From the NCBI GenBank assembly GCA_028709985.1, contig JAQUTB010000004.1, forward strand, positions 1 to 15,767: a stretch of 15,767 bases of DNA. The letters are read 5' to 3'. The position numbers were made by a program, and so were the translations under genes. Position 1 is the first letter of the stretch. Each line of letters starts with the position of its first letter. The notes under the pieces are model-generated. The model was not told where the DNA came from and ran no database searches. It was given only the letters and a program-made list of their open reading frames with translations. Shown one piece after another: positions 5,911-12,407 of the stretch. The DNA is from Dethiosulfovibrio sp. (GTDB lineage: Bacteria > Synergistota > Synergistia > Synergistales > Dethiosulfovibrionaceae).

Positions 5911-6792
5911 ATGGATGATCGGACCAGACAGCTTATACAGAACCGCATTCTAGGCAGGTTGAAGGAGGTCAAATCCTTCCCTCAGTTTGTCGTGGAGACC
6001 CTTAAAATGCTGGATAACCCGGAAAGCAGTGCCCATAACGTCGCCGATAGCCTATCGAAAGACGAGGGACTGGTGATCCGTACCCTCAAACTGGCTAATT
6101 CGGCTTTCTACGGTCTGCCTCGCCGGATATCCAGTATCCAGGAAGCGGTAGCACTATTGGGGTATAAAACGATAAAAAATCTCGTCATAGCGGCTACGGT
6201 ATATCAGAGGATGGACAATTCCTTTGCCGGGTACGCGCTTGACAGAGGCGATCTGTGGAGACATTCGCTCAGCGTCGCCTACGCCGCTAGATACATAGCC
6301 GAGACCACAAAATGTTGTGTACCAGACGACGCCTATATCGCCGGCATGCTTCACGCTATAGGCAAGATAGTCCTGAACGATTACATTAAATTTGGATATC
6401 AGATAATAGTCAGGATAGTGGACTCGGACAAAGTCCCGTTTGTCGACGCGGAGCGAATGGTTTTGGGCTTTGACCACGCTCAGGTTGGGGCAATGATGGC
6501 GGAGAAGTGGAACCTACCTGAGTCTCACCAGGTGGCTATCCAATATCAGTATATTCCCGACGATCTTCCCGAGGAGATGTCGGAGCACAGGGGCATGGTG
6601 GACGTTATTCACGTCGCTAACTCGATGATATTGATGCTCGGCGTGGGGGTCGGTGCGGATGGTCTCCAGTATTCCATCTCCGATGGATCCATATCACGGT
6701 TGGGACTTTCCGGCAAGGAGGAGGTCCTTATGTCCGAGCTTGTGGACATAATGGAAAAGGTCTCGGAAGAGATGGAGATTTTTGAGGGGTAG
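5911..6792 (+). CDS. HDOD domain protein with a broken HD motif
   Basis: This encodes a 293-residue cytosolic protein made almost wholly of one HDOD domain, an HD-superfamily output or adaptor domain seen in bacterial signalling. The HDOD hallmark is clear: KLANSAFYGLPRRISSI at about 60-76, followed by an AVxLLGYKTIKNLV helix. Where catalytic HD phosphohydrolases have HD, this protein reads MLHAIGK at 146-152, so D is replaced by A149; loss of metal ligands is typical of HDOD domains, and no hydrolase activity should be assumed. There is no receiver, GGDEF, EAL or membrane segment. AGGAG at 5898-5902 sits eight bases before the ATG. It lies between rluB and cmk, where no HDOD gene is usually found. 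Its partner and role are unknown. Confidence 0.88.
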   Translation: MDDRTRQLIQNRILGRLKEVKSFPQFVVETLKMLDNPESSAHNVADSLSKDEGLVIRTLKLANSAFYGLPRRISSIQEAVALLGYKTIKNLVIAATVYQRMDNSFAGYALDRGDLWRHSLSVAYAARYIAETTKCCVPDDAYIAGMLHAIGKIVLNDYIKFGYQIIVRIVDSDKVPFVDAERMVLGFDHAQVGAMMAEKWNLPESHQVAIQYQYIPDDLPEEMSEHRGMVDVIHVANSMILMLGVGVGADGLQYSISDGSISRLGLSGKEEVLMSELVDIMEKVSEEMEIFEG

Positions 6793-6801
6793 GAATAGTT
6801 G

Positions 6802-7476
6802 ATGACGTCAAAAAACATAGTCGTTACCATAGATGGACCTGCCGGAGCGGGCAAGAGCTCCGTGGCCAGGGATGTAGCTAGACGTCTTGGCCTGTCCTAT
6901 CTGGATACAGGAGCCCTCTATCGGGCTCTTGCCTATACCCTCGACAAGAGGGGAATACCCCCAGAGGAGGGGGAACCTCTTTCCTCCTCCCTCAGATCCC
7001 TGTCCGTAGCTTTGGTTTCCGGTAAGGTCCTGGTCGATGGAGTAGACGTCACCGACCTTATAAGAAATCCTTTGGTCGACTCGTTGGCCTCAAGGTACTC
7101 GGCTTTGCCCTCCGTGAGGGCCAGGCTTTTGGACATCCAGAGGGAGCAGGCCCTTGGGGGAGGACTGGTCGCCGATGGAAGGGACATGGGTACTGTCGTG
7201 TTTCCCCTGGCGCCTCTCAAGGTTTTTTTGACCGCGTCGGAGGAGATCAGAGCGGAAAGAAGGCTCAACGAGCTTTTATCGAAGGGGCAGGCGGACGTTT
7301 CCTTTTCGTCGGTGTTGGAGGACATTAAGGCCAGGGACCGTTCCGATAGGGAGAGGCCCTGTTCCCCTCTGAGAGAGGCCCCTGACTCGGTCAAGATAGA
7401 TTCTTCCTCCATGACGGTAGTTCAGGTGGTCGAGAGGATAGTCTCGTTGGCTGAGGGAGCCAGGTCGGATGAATAA
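6802..7476 (+). CDS. cmk: Cytidylate kinase
   Basis: This kinase phosphorylates CMP and dCMP with ATP in pyrimidine nucleotide supply. It has 224 residues, the usual length. The P-loop is GPAGAGKSS near residues 12-20, followed by YLDTGALYRA, the CMP-specific region, and VADGRDMGTVVFP, a cytidylate kinase signature. RDRSDRER in the lid region supplies the arginines that contact phosphates. I chose the ATG at 6802 over the adjacent in-frame TTG at 6799; AGGAA at 6791-6795 overlaps the upstream stop and is six bases away. The last eight bases overlap plsC. The cmk-plsC pair is a frequent neighbourhood in Firmicutes-like genomes. Confidence 0.96.
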   Translation: MTSKNIVVTIDGPAGAGKSSVARDVARRLGLSYLDTGALYRALAYTLDKRGIPPEEGEPLSSSLRSLSVALVSGKVLVDGVDVTDLIRNPLVDSLASRYSALPSVRARLLDIQREQALGGGLVADGRDMGTVVFPLAPLKVFLTASEEIRAERRLNELLSKGQADVSFSSVLEDIKARDRSDRERPCSPLREAPDSVKIDSSSMTVVQVVERIVSLAEGARSDE

Positions 7477-8128
7477 CTTTTTTGATCGTCTGGTCTACCA
7501 GTTGGTGCGCCGCTTCTGCCTGCTGTTTCTTAAGGTCCACAACAGGCTCTCTATCGCCGGTTTGAATAACGTTCCATCCGAGGCCCCATTCATAATGGCG
7601 GTAAATCACTCCAGCAACCTGGATCCTGTCGTGGTGGGCGCTGCCTTTCCTCGCAGACTTCGATATCTGGCCAAAGTGGAGCTTTTCCAGGGCTCTAGGC
7701 TGTTTGCCTGGCTTTTATGGACCTTGGGTGCTATCCCTGTCAGTCGGGAATCCTCCCAGAGCGCAGGAGGTGCACTCAAGACCTTTCTGCAGCTGATAGA
7801 GGACGGAGAGGCGGTCTTGTTGTTCCCCGAAGGAGCTAGGTCTCTGGACGGGAGATTGAAGCCCCTGGAGGGTGGTGTATCGCTCTTAGCGATAAGAACC
7901 GGAGTGCCGGGCGTCCCTGTCTACATATCCGGGACACACGAGGCCATGCCGGTCGGTTCCAGCAGGATCGGTTGGAGCAGAGTGTATATCTCTTTTGGAG
8001 AGCCGCTGGATCCAGGTTCCCTCACCGCAGGACTGTCCGCCAAGGAGGCCAGGGTAACCTTTCTCCGTCATCTGGAGTCGGTGCTCTCCTCCATGGAGGA
8101 TGTCTCCCTTGAAAAAAGACTGCCGTAG
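7469..8128 (+). CDS. plsC: 1-acyl-sn-glycerol-3-phosphate acyltransferase (PlsC family)
   Basis: This enzyme transfers an acyl group to lysophosphatidic acid to make phosphatidic acid at the inner membrane face. The 219 residues contain the acyltransferase motif NHSSNLD (H47-x4-D52) and FPEGARS at 119-125. VPVYISGTHEAMP beyond 148 is the usual fourth block. There is a hydrophobic N-terminal patch, but I see no clear multi-pass membrane region, so peripheral or monotopic attachment is likely. The start at 7469 overlaps cmk by eight bases, with GAGGGAG at 7453-7459 as SD. Its acyl donor (acyl-ACP or acyl-CoA) and exact substrate cannot be read from sequence. Confidence 0.92.
   Translation: MNNFFDRLVYQLVRRFCLLFLKVHNRLSIAGLNNVPSEAPFIMAVNHSSNLDPVVVGAAFPRRLRYLAKVELFQGSRLFAWLLWTLGAIPVSRESSQSAGGALKTFLQLIEDGEAVLLFPEGARSLDGRLKPLEGGVSLLAIRTGVPGVPVYISGTHEAMPVGSSRIGWSRVYISFGEPLDPGSLTAGLSAKEARVTFLRHLESVLSSMEDVSLEKRLP
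8095..8099 (+). promoter_or_regulatory. Shine-Dalgarno that decides the hflX start
   Basis: GGAGG at 8095-8099 directly abuts the ATG at 8100, one base or less away and too close to serve it. It is nine bases from the in-frame TTG at 8109, which favours a TTG start. Confidence 0.55.
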
Positions 8129-9224
8129 ATCCATAGTCGTATCCATAGACAGGGGCGATGACTCCGACGAGAGGCTTCTCTCGGAGCTGGAGTTGCTTCT
8201 ACAGAACCTGAAAGTGGAGGTAGTCGATAGGGTCATCCAGAGGCGTCGGTCCCCCGATCCGGCCACACTTATAGGGAGAGGCAAGGTGTCACTGCTTAAG
8301 GATCTGTGCGAGGCGCAGGAGATAGACCTGATAGTCAGCGATATCCCCCTGTCCCCTAGGCAAAGAGGCACTTTGGGATCCTTGGTCGGCAGGGAGGTCT
8401 GGGATAGGCCCCTTGTCATAATGAAAATATTCGAGGAACGGGCCAGGACATCCGAGGCTAAGCTTCAGGTGGAACTGGCCCGATGTCGCTATGAACTGCC
8501 CCATCTCAGAGGCCTGGGGCATCAGATGTCCAGGCTCGGCGGCGGTATAGGTACCAGAGGACCGGGCGAGACCGAGTTCGAGATACACAGACGTAAGCTC
8601 GAGAGAAGGATAAGGGATATAGACAGAAAACTGTCTCTCGTGGAGAGAAGAAGGTCCGAGCTCAGAAAGAGAAGGCTAAGCTCGGGGGTTCCGGTGGTCT
8701 CCCTGGTCGGTTATACCAACAGCGGCAAATCCACGTTGCTTAGGAGGATGTCGAAGGACAGGGATATTCACGTGGCCGATGCCCTTTTCGCCACGCTGGA
8801 CACCGCGGTGAGGTCGGTCTCTCTGTCCTCTGGGGATGTCCTTTTGCTCGTGGATACCGTAGGGTTTATCAGGGATCTGCCTCCTTCACTCGTCTCTGCC
8901 TTCAGGACTACGCTTGAGGAGACGATTTTCGCCGATTTTCTCGCCGTGGTTTTGGACGGAACTGACCCAGATCTGATGGAGACCCTGGACGTCGTCCGAT
9001 CGACCCTTGTCGACATAGGTGGAGCTGATATACCCAGGGTGATTCTGCTCAACAAGATAGATCTTATGGACAAGGGGACCGTCAAGTTTCTGGAGTCCAG
9101 GATCAGGGGCGATGGCGAGAGAGTGTTAGCGATAAGCGGCGAAAACGGCCCTCTCGATGAGTTTGAGGCCTTTTTAACCCAAGAGCTTCGTCTGAGAATC
9201 AGCGAAGGTCGGAAAGGACGGTGA
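8109..9224 (+). CDS. hflX: Ribosome-associated GTPase HflX
   Basis: HflX is a translational GTPase that binds the 50S subunit and in several bacteria splits stalled or heat-damaged 70S ribosomes. From the TTG start it has 371 residues. The N-terminal domain has TLIGRGK near 53-59 and the glycine-rich SRLGGGIGTRGPGETE near 141-156, both family signatures. A basic coiled coil follows (about 160-190). The G domain has GYTNSGKST at about 201-209, DTVGF at 249-253 and NKID at 315-318. It overlaps the plsC end by 20 bases. The alternative ATG at 8100 adds only MSP. No separate promoter is visible, and nothing suggests specific stress control. Confidence 0.93.
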   Translation: MKKDCRRSIVVSIDRGDDSDERLLSELELLLQNLKVEVVDRVIQRRRSPDPATLIGRGKVSLLKDLCEAQEIDLIVSDIPLSPRQRGTLGSLVGREVWDRPLVIMKIFEERARTSEAKLQVELARCRYELPHLRGLGHQMSRLGGGIGTRGPGETEFEIHRRKLERRIRDIDRKLSLVERRRSELRKRRLSSGVPVVSLVGYTNSGKSTLLRRMSKDRDIHVADALFATLDTAVRSVSLSSGDVLLLVDTVGFIRDLPPSLVSAFRTTLEETIFADFLAVVLDGTDPDLMETLDVVRSTLVDIGGADIPRVILLNKIDLMDKGTVKFLESRIRGDGERVLAISGENGPLDEFEAFLTQELRLRISEGRKGR

Positions 9225-9227
9225 GCT

Positions 9228-10112
9228 ATGCTTACCAGTATGACCGGATTCAGCCGCGTCTCTTTGGATAGAGAATGGGGTACTTTGACACTGGAGATTT
9301 TCTCCGTTAACTCAAGATATCTCGAGGTGTTCGTAAAAACCGGCCGTGACCTGATGTCGGAGGAGCCCTTTATCCACTCGGCGTTGAAAAAGAGGCTTAA
9401 CAGGGGCAAGGTCCAGGTCAGGGTCGATCTCTCCTGGTCCCCTGACTACAGGGCGGGCAGGATAAACTCGGAGGTGCTGTCCTCTTATGCAGGTCAGATT
9501 AAGGCCATAGGGGAGGGGATGGGACGTCCGAATGACGTCCCTCTGGAGAGCCTTCTGGGCCTTCCCGGCGTCACAGAGCCACCCTCTCTATCTCCGTCTA
9601 TTAGGGACGAGATAGGCGAATCGCTCAGAAGTCTGGTCGATTCCGGCATCGATTCTCTGATATCCATGAGGCAAAAAGAGGGGGCCGAGTTGGAGATGGA
9701 CCTTAAGGGGCATCTTGAGCTCTATGAGTCGCTGGTGGATAGGATATCCTCCTCCTGGAAGGACGGTGCAGACAGGGCTTTCTTGGCGCTGAAGGACAGG
9801 GTCGACGCTGTGGCGGAAAAGTTCGACTGTTCTTTGGATGAGGGGAGATTGGCCCAGGAGATGACATTCATCGCCGATAAGTGGGATATATCGGAGGAGA
9901 TCAGCAGGACCCAAAGTCATCTGGGACAGTTTAAGTCTGTGATGGCCGACGATGGTCCGGTGGGGAGAAAGCTGGATTTCCTCCTTCAGGAGATGAACAG
10001 AGAGCTTAACACCATGGGCTCCAAGGTCTCAGATAGCGATATAAGATGGTCGGTAGTGGAGGGTAAAACGGTCCTGGAAAGGATCAGAGAACAGGTTCAG
10101 AACGTGGAGTGA
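9228..10112 (+). CDS. yicC: YicC/YloC family endoribonuclease
   Basis: Proteins of this family are reported to be ring-shaped endoribonucleases involved in RNA turnover. The 294 residues begin [10 protein letters not shown], the family's N-terminal signature, and end with [16 protein letters not shown] followed by [19 protein letters not shown] in two pieces, the conserved C-terminal block. The middle is helical, acidic and variable. The ATG at 9228 has AAAGGA at 9213-9218 nine bases upstream and follows the hflX stop by three bases. The yicC-remA-gmk-rpoZ-coaBC-priA order is the same as yloC to priA in Bacillus. Its RNA targets here are unknown. Confidence 0.94.
   Translation: MLTSMTGFSRVSLDREWGTLTLEIFSVNSRYLEVFVKTGRDLMSEEPFIHSALKKRLNRGKVQVRVDLSWSPDYRAGRINSEVLSSYAGQIKAIGEGMGRPNDVPLESLLGLPGVTEPPSLSPSIRDEIGESLRSLVDSGIDSLISMRQKEGAELEMDLKGHLELYESLVDRISSSWKDGADRAFLALKDRVDAVAEKFDCSLDEGRLAQEMTFIADKWDISEEISRTQSHLGQFKSVMADDGPVGRKLDFLLQEMNRELNTMGSKVSDSDIRWSVVEGKTVLERIREQVQNVE
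10106..10112 (+). promoter_or_regulatory. Shine-Dalgarno of remA overlapping the yicC stop
   Basis: GGAGTGA at 10106-10112 includes the yicC TGA and lies five bases before the TTG at 10118. It supports TTG as the remA start rather than the GTG at 10109, which overlaps the SD itself. Confidence 0.7.
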
Positions 10113-10117
10113 TATCA

Positions 10118-10372
10118 TTGGCCCAGAGGTTGGTACATATAGGTTTTGGCAATATGGTCGTCGCGGACAGGGTGATAAGCATAATACATCCTTCCTCCGC
10201 CCCTATGAAGAGGCTAAAAGAAGAGGCAAAGGAGACGGGAAGGCTCATAGATGCCACCCAGGGCAGAAAGACCAGGGCTATCCTGGTGACGGACAGCAAC
10301 CACGTTATTCTCTCGGCAATTCAGCCCGAGACTATCGTCCACAGGTTTGACGGAGATGAGAGCGATGGCTGA
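10118..10372 (+). CDS. remA: RemA family DNA-binding protein (DUF370)
   Basis: This encodes an 84-residue homologue of Bacillus RemA, which forms octameric rings that wrap DNA and activates biofilm-matrix genes there. Family landmarks are all present: [16 protein letters not shown] near 7-22, [23 protein letters not shown], and [14 protein letters not shown]. Starting at the TTG gives [12 protein letters not shown], the same distance to IGFGN as in Bacillus RemA (MTIKLINIGFGN), and uses the SD at 10106. The GTG at 10109 would add three residues. It overlaps gmk by eight bases. Matrix regulation should not be transferred; in this probably diderm organism a general DNA-architectural role is as plausible. 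Confidence 0.92.
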   Translation: MAQRLVHIGFGNMVVADRVISIIHPSSAPMKRLKEEAKETGRLIDATQGRKTRAILVTDSNHVILSAIQPETIVHRFDGDESDG

Positions 10373-10955
10373 TCGTGATAGAGGGATCCTCTTCGTCATA
10401 TCCGGCCCCAGCGGGGCTGGAAAGGGCACGGTCCGCAAGGAGGTTTTTCGTCATCTGGACGGTCTTTCCTTCTCGATATCCTGCACTACGAGGGCGCCAA
10501 GGCCAGGGGAGCGAGACGGGGTCGATTATCGGTTTATACCGAGGGAATCCTTCCTGAAAAAGGTGGAGTCCGGTGATTTTCTGGAATGGGCCGAGGTTCA
10601 CGGCAACCTTTACGGGACACTGTGGTCCGATGTCAACGAAAACCTGGAGATAGGCAAGGACGTGGTGCTTGAGATAGATGTCCAGGGGGCCCTTCAGGTT
10701 ATGGACAAATGCGATGATTTGGTGTCGATCTTTCTGTGTCCACCGTCCACGGAGGAACTGGAGAGAAGGCTCAGGGCCAGAGGATCGGAGGACGAGGATA
10801 CCATCGCCTTGAGGTTGAAAAACGCCCTAGGGGAGATGGCCGAGATCGATAAGTACGATCACGTTGTAATAAACGACGATTTAAACCGAGCTGTCGAGGA
10901 GATGGAGAGAATTGTTGCTCTTTATCGAAACAGGGATAAGGGGGATTTAGCTTAA
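10365..10955 (+). CDS. gmk: Guanylate kinase
   Basis: This kinase converts GMP to GDP with ATP. It has 196 residues, the typical length. The P-loop is [10 protein letters not shown] at 13-22, the GMP-binding region contains [19 protein letters not shown] at about 39-57, and EIDVQGA at 103-109 is the third signature. The ATG at 10365 is preferred over the ATG at 10356 and TTG at 10347 because CGGAG at 10351-10355 is then nine bases upstream; the first eight bases overlap remA. The stop is immediately followed by the rpoZ ATG. The gmk-rpoZ pair is widely conserved. Confidence 0.97.
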   Translation: MADRDRGILFVISGPSGAGKGTVRKEVFRHLDGLSFSISCTTRAPRPGERDGVDYRFIPRESFLKKVESGDFLEWAEVHGNLYGTLWSDVNENLEIGKDVVLEIDVQGALQVMDKCDDLVSIFLCPPSTEELERRLRARGSEDEDTIALRLKNALGEMAEIDKYDHVVINDDLNRAVEEMERIVALYRNRDKGDLA

Positions 10956-11216
10956 ATGCGTTTTTTTGATTTGGATAAAATACAGAGGAATTCCGGTGTG
11001 AGCAATAAGTATCTTCTCACCTCAGTTGTCGCTATGAGGGCCAGGAAGATCAGCGAGGACAAGGGGGGCTTGCCATCCGACGAGCGTTTACGCGGCGAGA
11101 AGTTCATATCCACGGCCCTTTCAGAGCTTGAGAACGACCTCCTATCGGTGACCTACGACATTCCCGGTATCGAGGGGGGAGAGTCTATCGATGAACCTGA
11201 GATCGAAGAAGAGTAA
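10956..11216 (+). CDS. rpoZ: RNA polymerase omega subunit
   Basis: Omega binds beta' and helps RNA polymerase assembly; in many bacteria it is part of a ppGpp site. The 86 residues contain the omega core NKYLLTSVVAMRARKISE at about 18-35, then LRGEKFISTALSELEND. The C-terminal tail is acidic (GGESIDEPEIEEE). The start codon touches the gmk stop with no gap; AAGGGGG at 10938-10944 lies 11 bases upstream. The last 26 bases overlap coaBC in another frame. Confidence 0.95.
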   Translation: MRFFDLDKIQRNSGVSNKYLLTSVVAMRARKISEDKGGLPSDERLRGEKFISTALSELENDLLSVTYDIPGIEGGESIDEPEIEEE

Positions 11217-12405
11217 CGTTCTCCTCTGCGTCACCGGAGGTATCGCTGCCTACAAAGCCCCTCACATAGTGAGGGGCTTTGTACAGCTAGGATGGGACGT
11301 CAGGGTTATTCTGACCGAAAGCGCTGAGGCTTTTGTAAGCCCGATGGTTTTGGCTACACTCTCCAAAAACAGGGTCTGGGTGGAGAAGGACTTTTTATCC
11401 GTAGAGGGAGGAAGCCAGATACCTCACATATCCCTGGCAGAATGGGCTGATGTCGTGATCGTTGCCCCTTGTTCCGCCGATACCGCCTCTCGGCTGGCTA
11501 TAGGAGGAGGGGGCAGGCTGATGGACAGCGCAGTTCTGGCGACCAAGGCCCCTGTCGTGGTTTTTCCAGCTATGAACGTTAACATGCTATACCACCCTGC
11601 AACGAGGGAAAACCTGGATAGGTTGGTGGCCCTGGGCTACACTGTGGTGGACCCCGATTCGGGCGATTTAGCATGCGGTTACGAGGGGCAGGGCAGACTT
11701 CCGGACAGGGAGGTTATACTGGAAGAGGCGAAGAGGGCCTTGTCCGTCAAGGACATGGATGGCCTCTCTGTGGTGGTTACAGCTGGACCTACCAGAGAAT
11801 TTATGGACCCTGTCAGGTTTATCTCCAACCCCAGTTCCGGCAAGATGGGCTACGCTTTGGCCAGGACCGCGTGGTATAGAGGGGCCGATGTGGAGCTGAT
11901 AACTGGGCCAGTTAATTTAACCCCTCCCCATGGGGTGAAGGTCTCGCCTGTGATATCGGCCCAGGAGATGCTGGACTCAGCGGTAAGTGCCATGGGTGGC
12001 TGTGATATCATGGTGAAGGCAGCTGCTGTTGGAGATTATAGATTTTCCTCCGTCTCGGAAAAAAAGATAAAAAGAAAGGGTCTCGACGTGATGGAGGTCT
12101 CCCTTATAAACAACCCCGATATAGCGGCCACACTTGGCTCGGTCAAAAGGCCCGATCAGACTTTGGTCGGGTTCGCCGCCGAGACCGATAACCTAACCTT
12201 AAACGCCACTGAAAAGCTTAAATCCAAAGGGCTTGATATGATAGTCGCAAACGACCTGACCGAGGAGGGAAGCGGATTTGGGTCGAACACAAACCGTGTA
12301 ATAATGTTAGGTGTTGAAGGTGTGCTAAGGGAGATGGCCGGCGATAAGGAGATCGTCGCCGATGGAATATGGGATCAGGTCCTGGAGCTTAGGGGCAAGT
12401 CCTGA
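11191..12405 (+). CDS. coaBC: Bifunctional phosphopantothenoylcysteine synthetase/decarboxylase
   Basis: CoaBC carries out two steps of coenzyme A synthesis: CTP-dependent joining of cysteine to 4'-phosphopantothenate (CoaB) and FMN-dependent decarboxylation (CoaC). The 404 residues have the CoaC flavoprotein domain first (about 1-185), with GGIAAYKA at 16-23, the catalytic histidine H79 in HISLA, PAMN at 126-129 and the active-site C162 in CGYEGQGRL. The CoaB domain follows, with VVTAGPTREFMDPVRFISN at about 195-213, SSGKMGYALA and a KIKRK segment near the lysine used for CTP binding. The ATG at 11191 lies inside rpoZ and is preceded by a GGGGGAGAG stretch. Codons 21-31 form a perfect inverted repeat (11251-11283), yet the protein aligns with the family there without a gap. 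Confidence 0.96.
   Translation: MNLRSKKSNVLLCVTGGIAAYKAPHIVRGFVQLGWDVRVILTESAEAFVSPMVLATLSKNRVWVEKDFLSVEGGSQIPHISLAEWADVVIVAPCSADTASRLAIGGGGRLMDSAVLATKAPVVVFPAMNVNMLYHPATRENLDRLVALGYTVVDPDSGDLACGYEGQGRLPDREVILEEAKRALSVKDMDGLSVVVTAGPTREFMDPVRFISNPSSGKMGYALARTAWYRGADVELITGPVNLTPPHGVKVSPVISAQEMLDSAVSAMGGCDIMVKAAAVGDYRFSSVSEKKIKRKGLDVMEVSLINNPDIAATLGSVKRPDQTLVGFAAETDNLTLNATEKLKSKGLDMIVANDLTEEGSGFGSNTNRVIMLGVEGVLREMAGDKEIVADGIWDQVLELRGKS
11251..11283 (+). repeat. Perfect 15-bp inverted repeat inside coaBC
   Basis: TACAAAGCCCCTCAC at 11251-11265 and GTGAGGGGCTTTGTA at 11269-11283 are exact reverse complements separated by ATA. The RNA would form a long GC-containing hairpin with a 3-base loop. It starts 34 bases after the rpoZ stop and occupies codons 21-31 of coaBC in full. 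It has no T-run after it, so it is not a standard intrinsic terminator. Confidence 0.9.
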
Positions 12406-12407
12406 CC

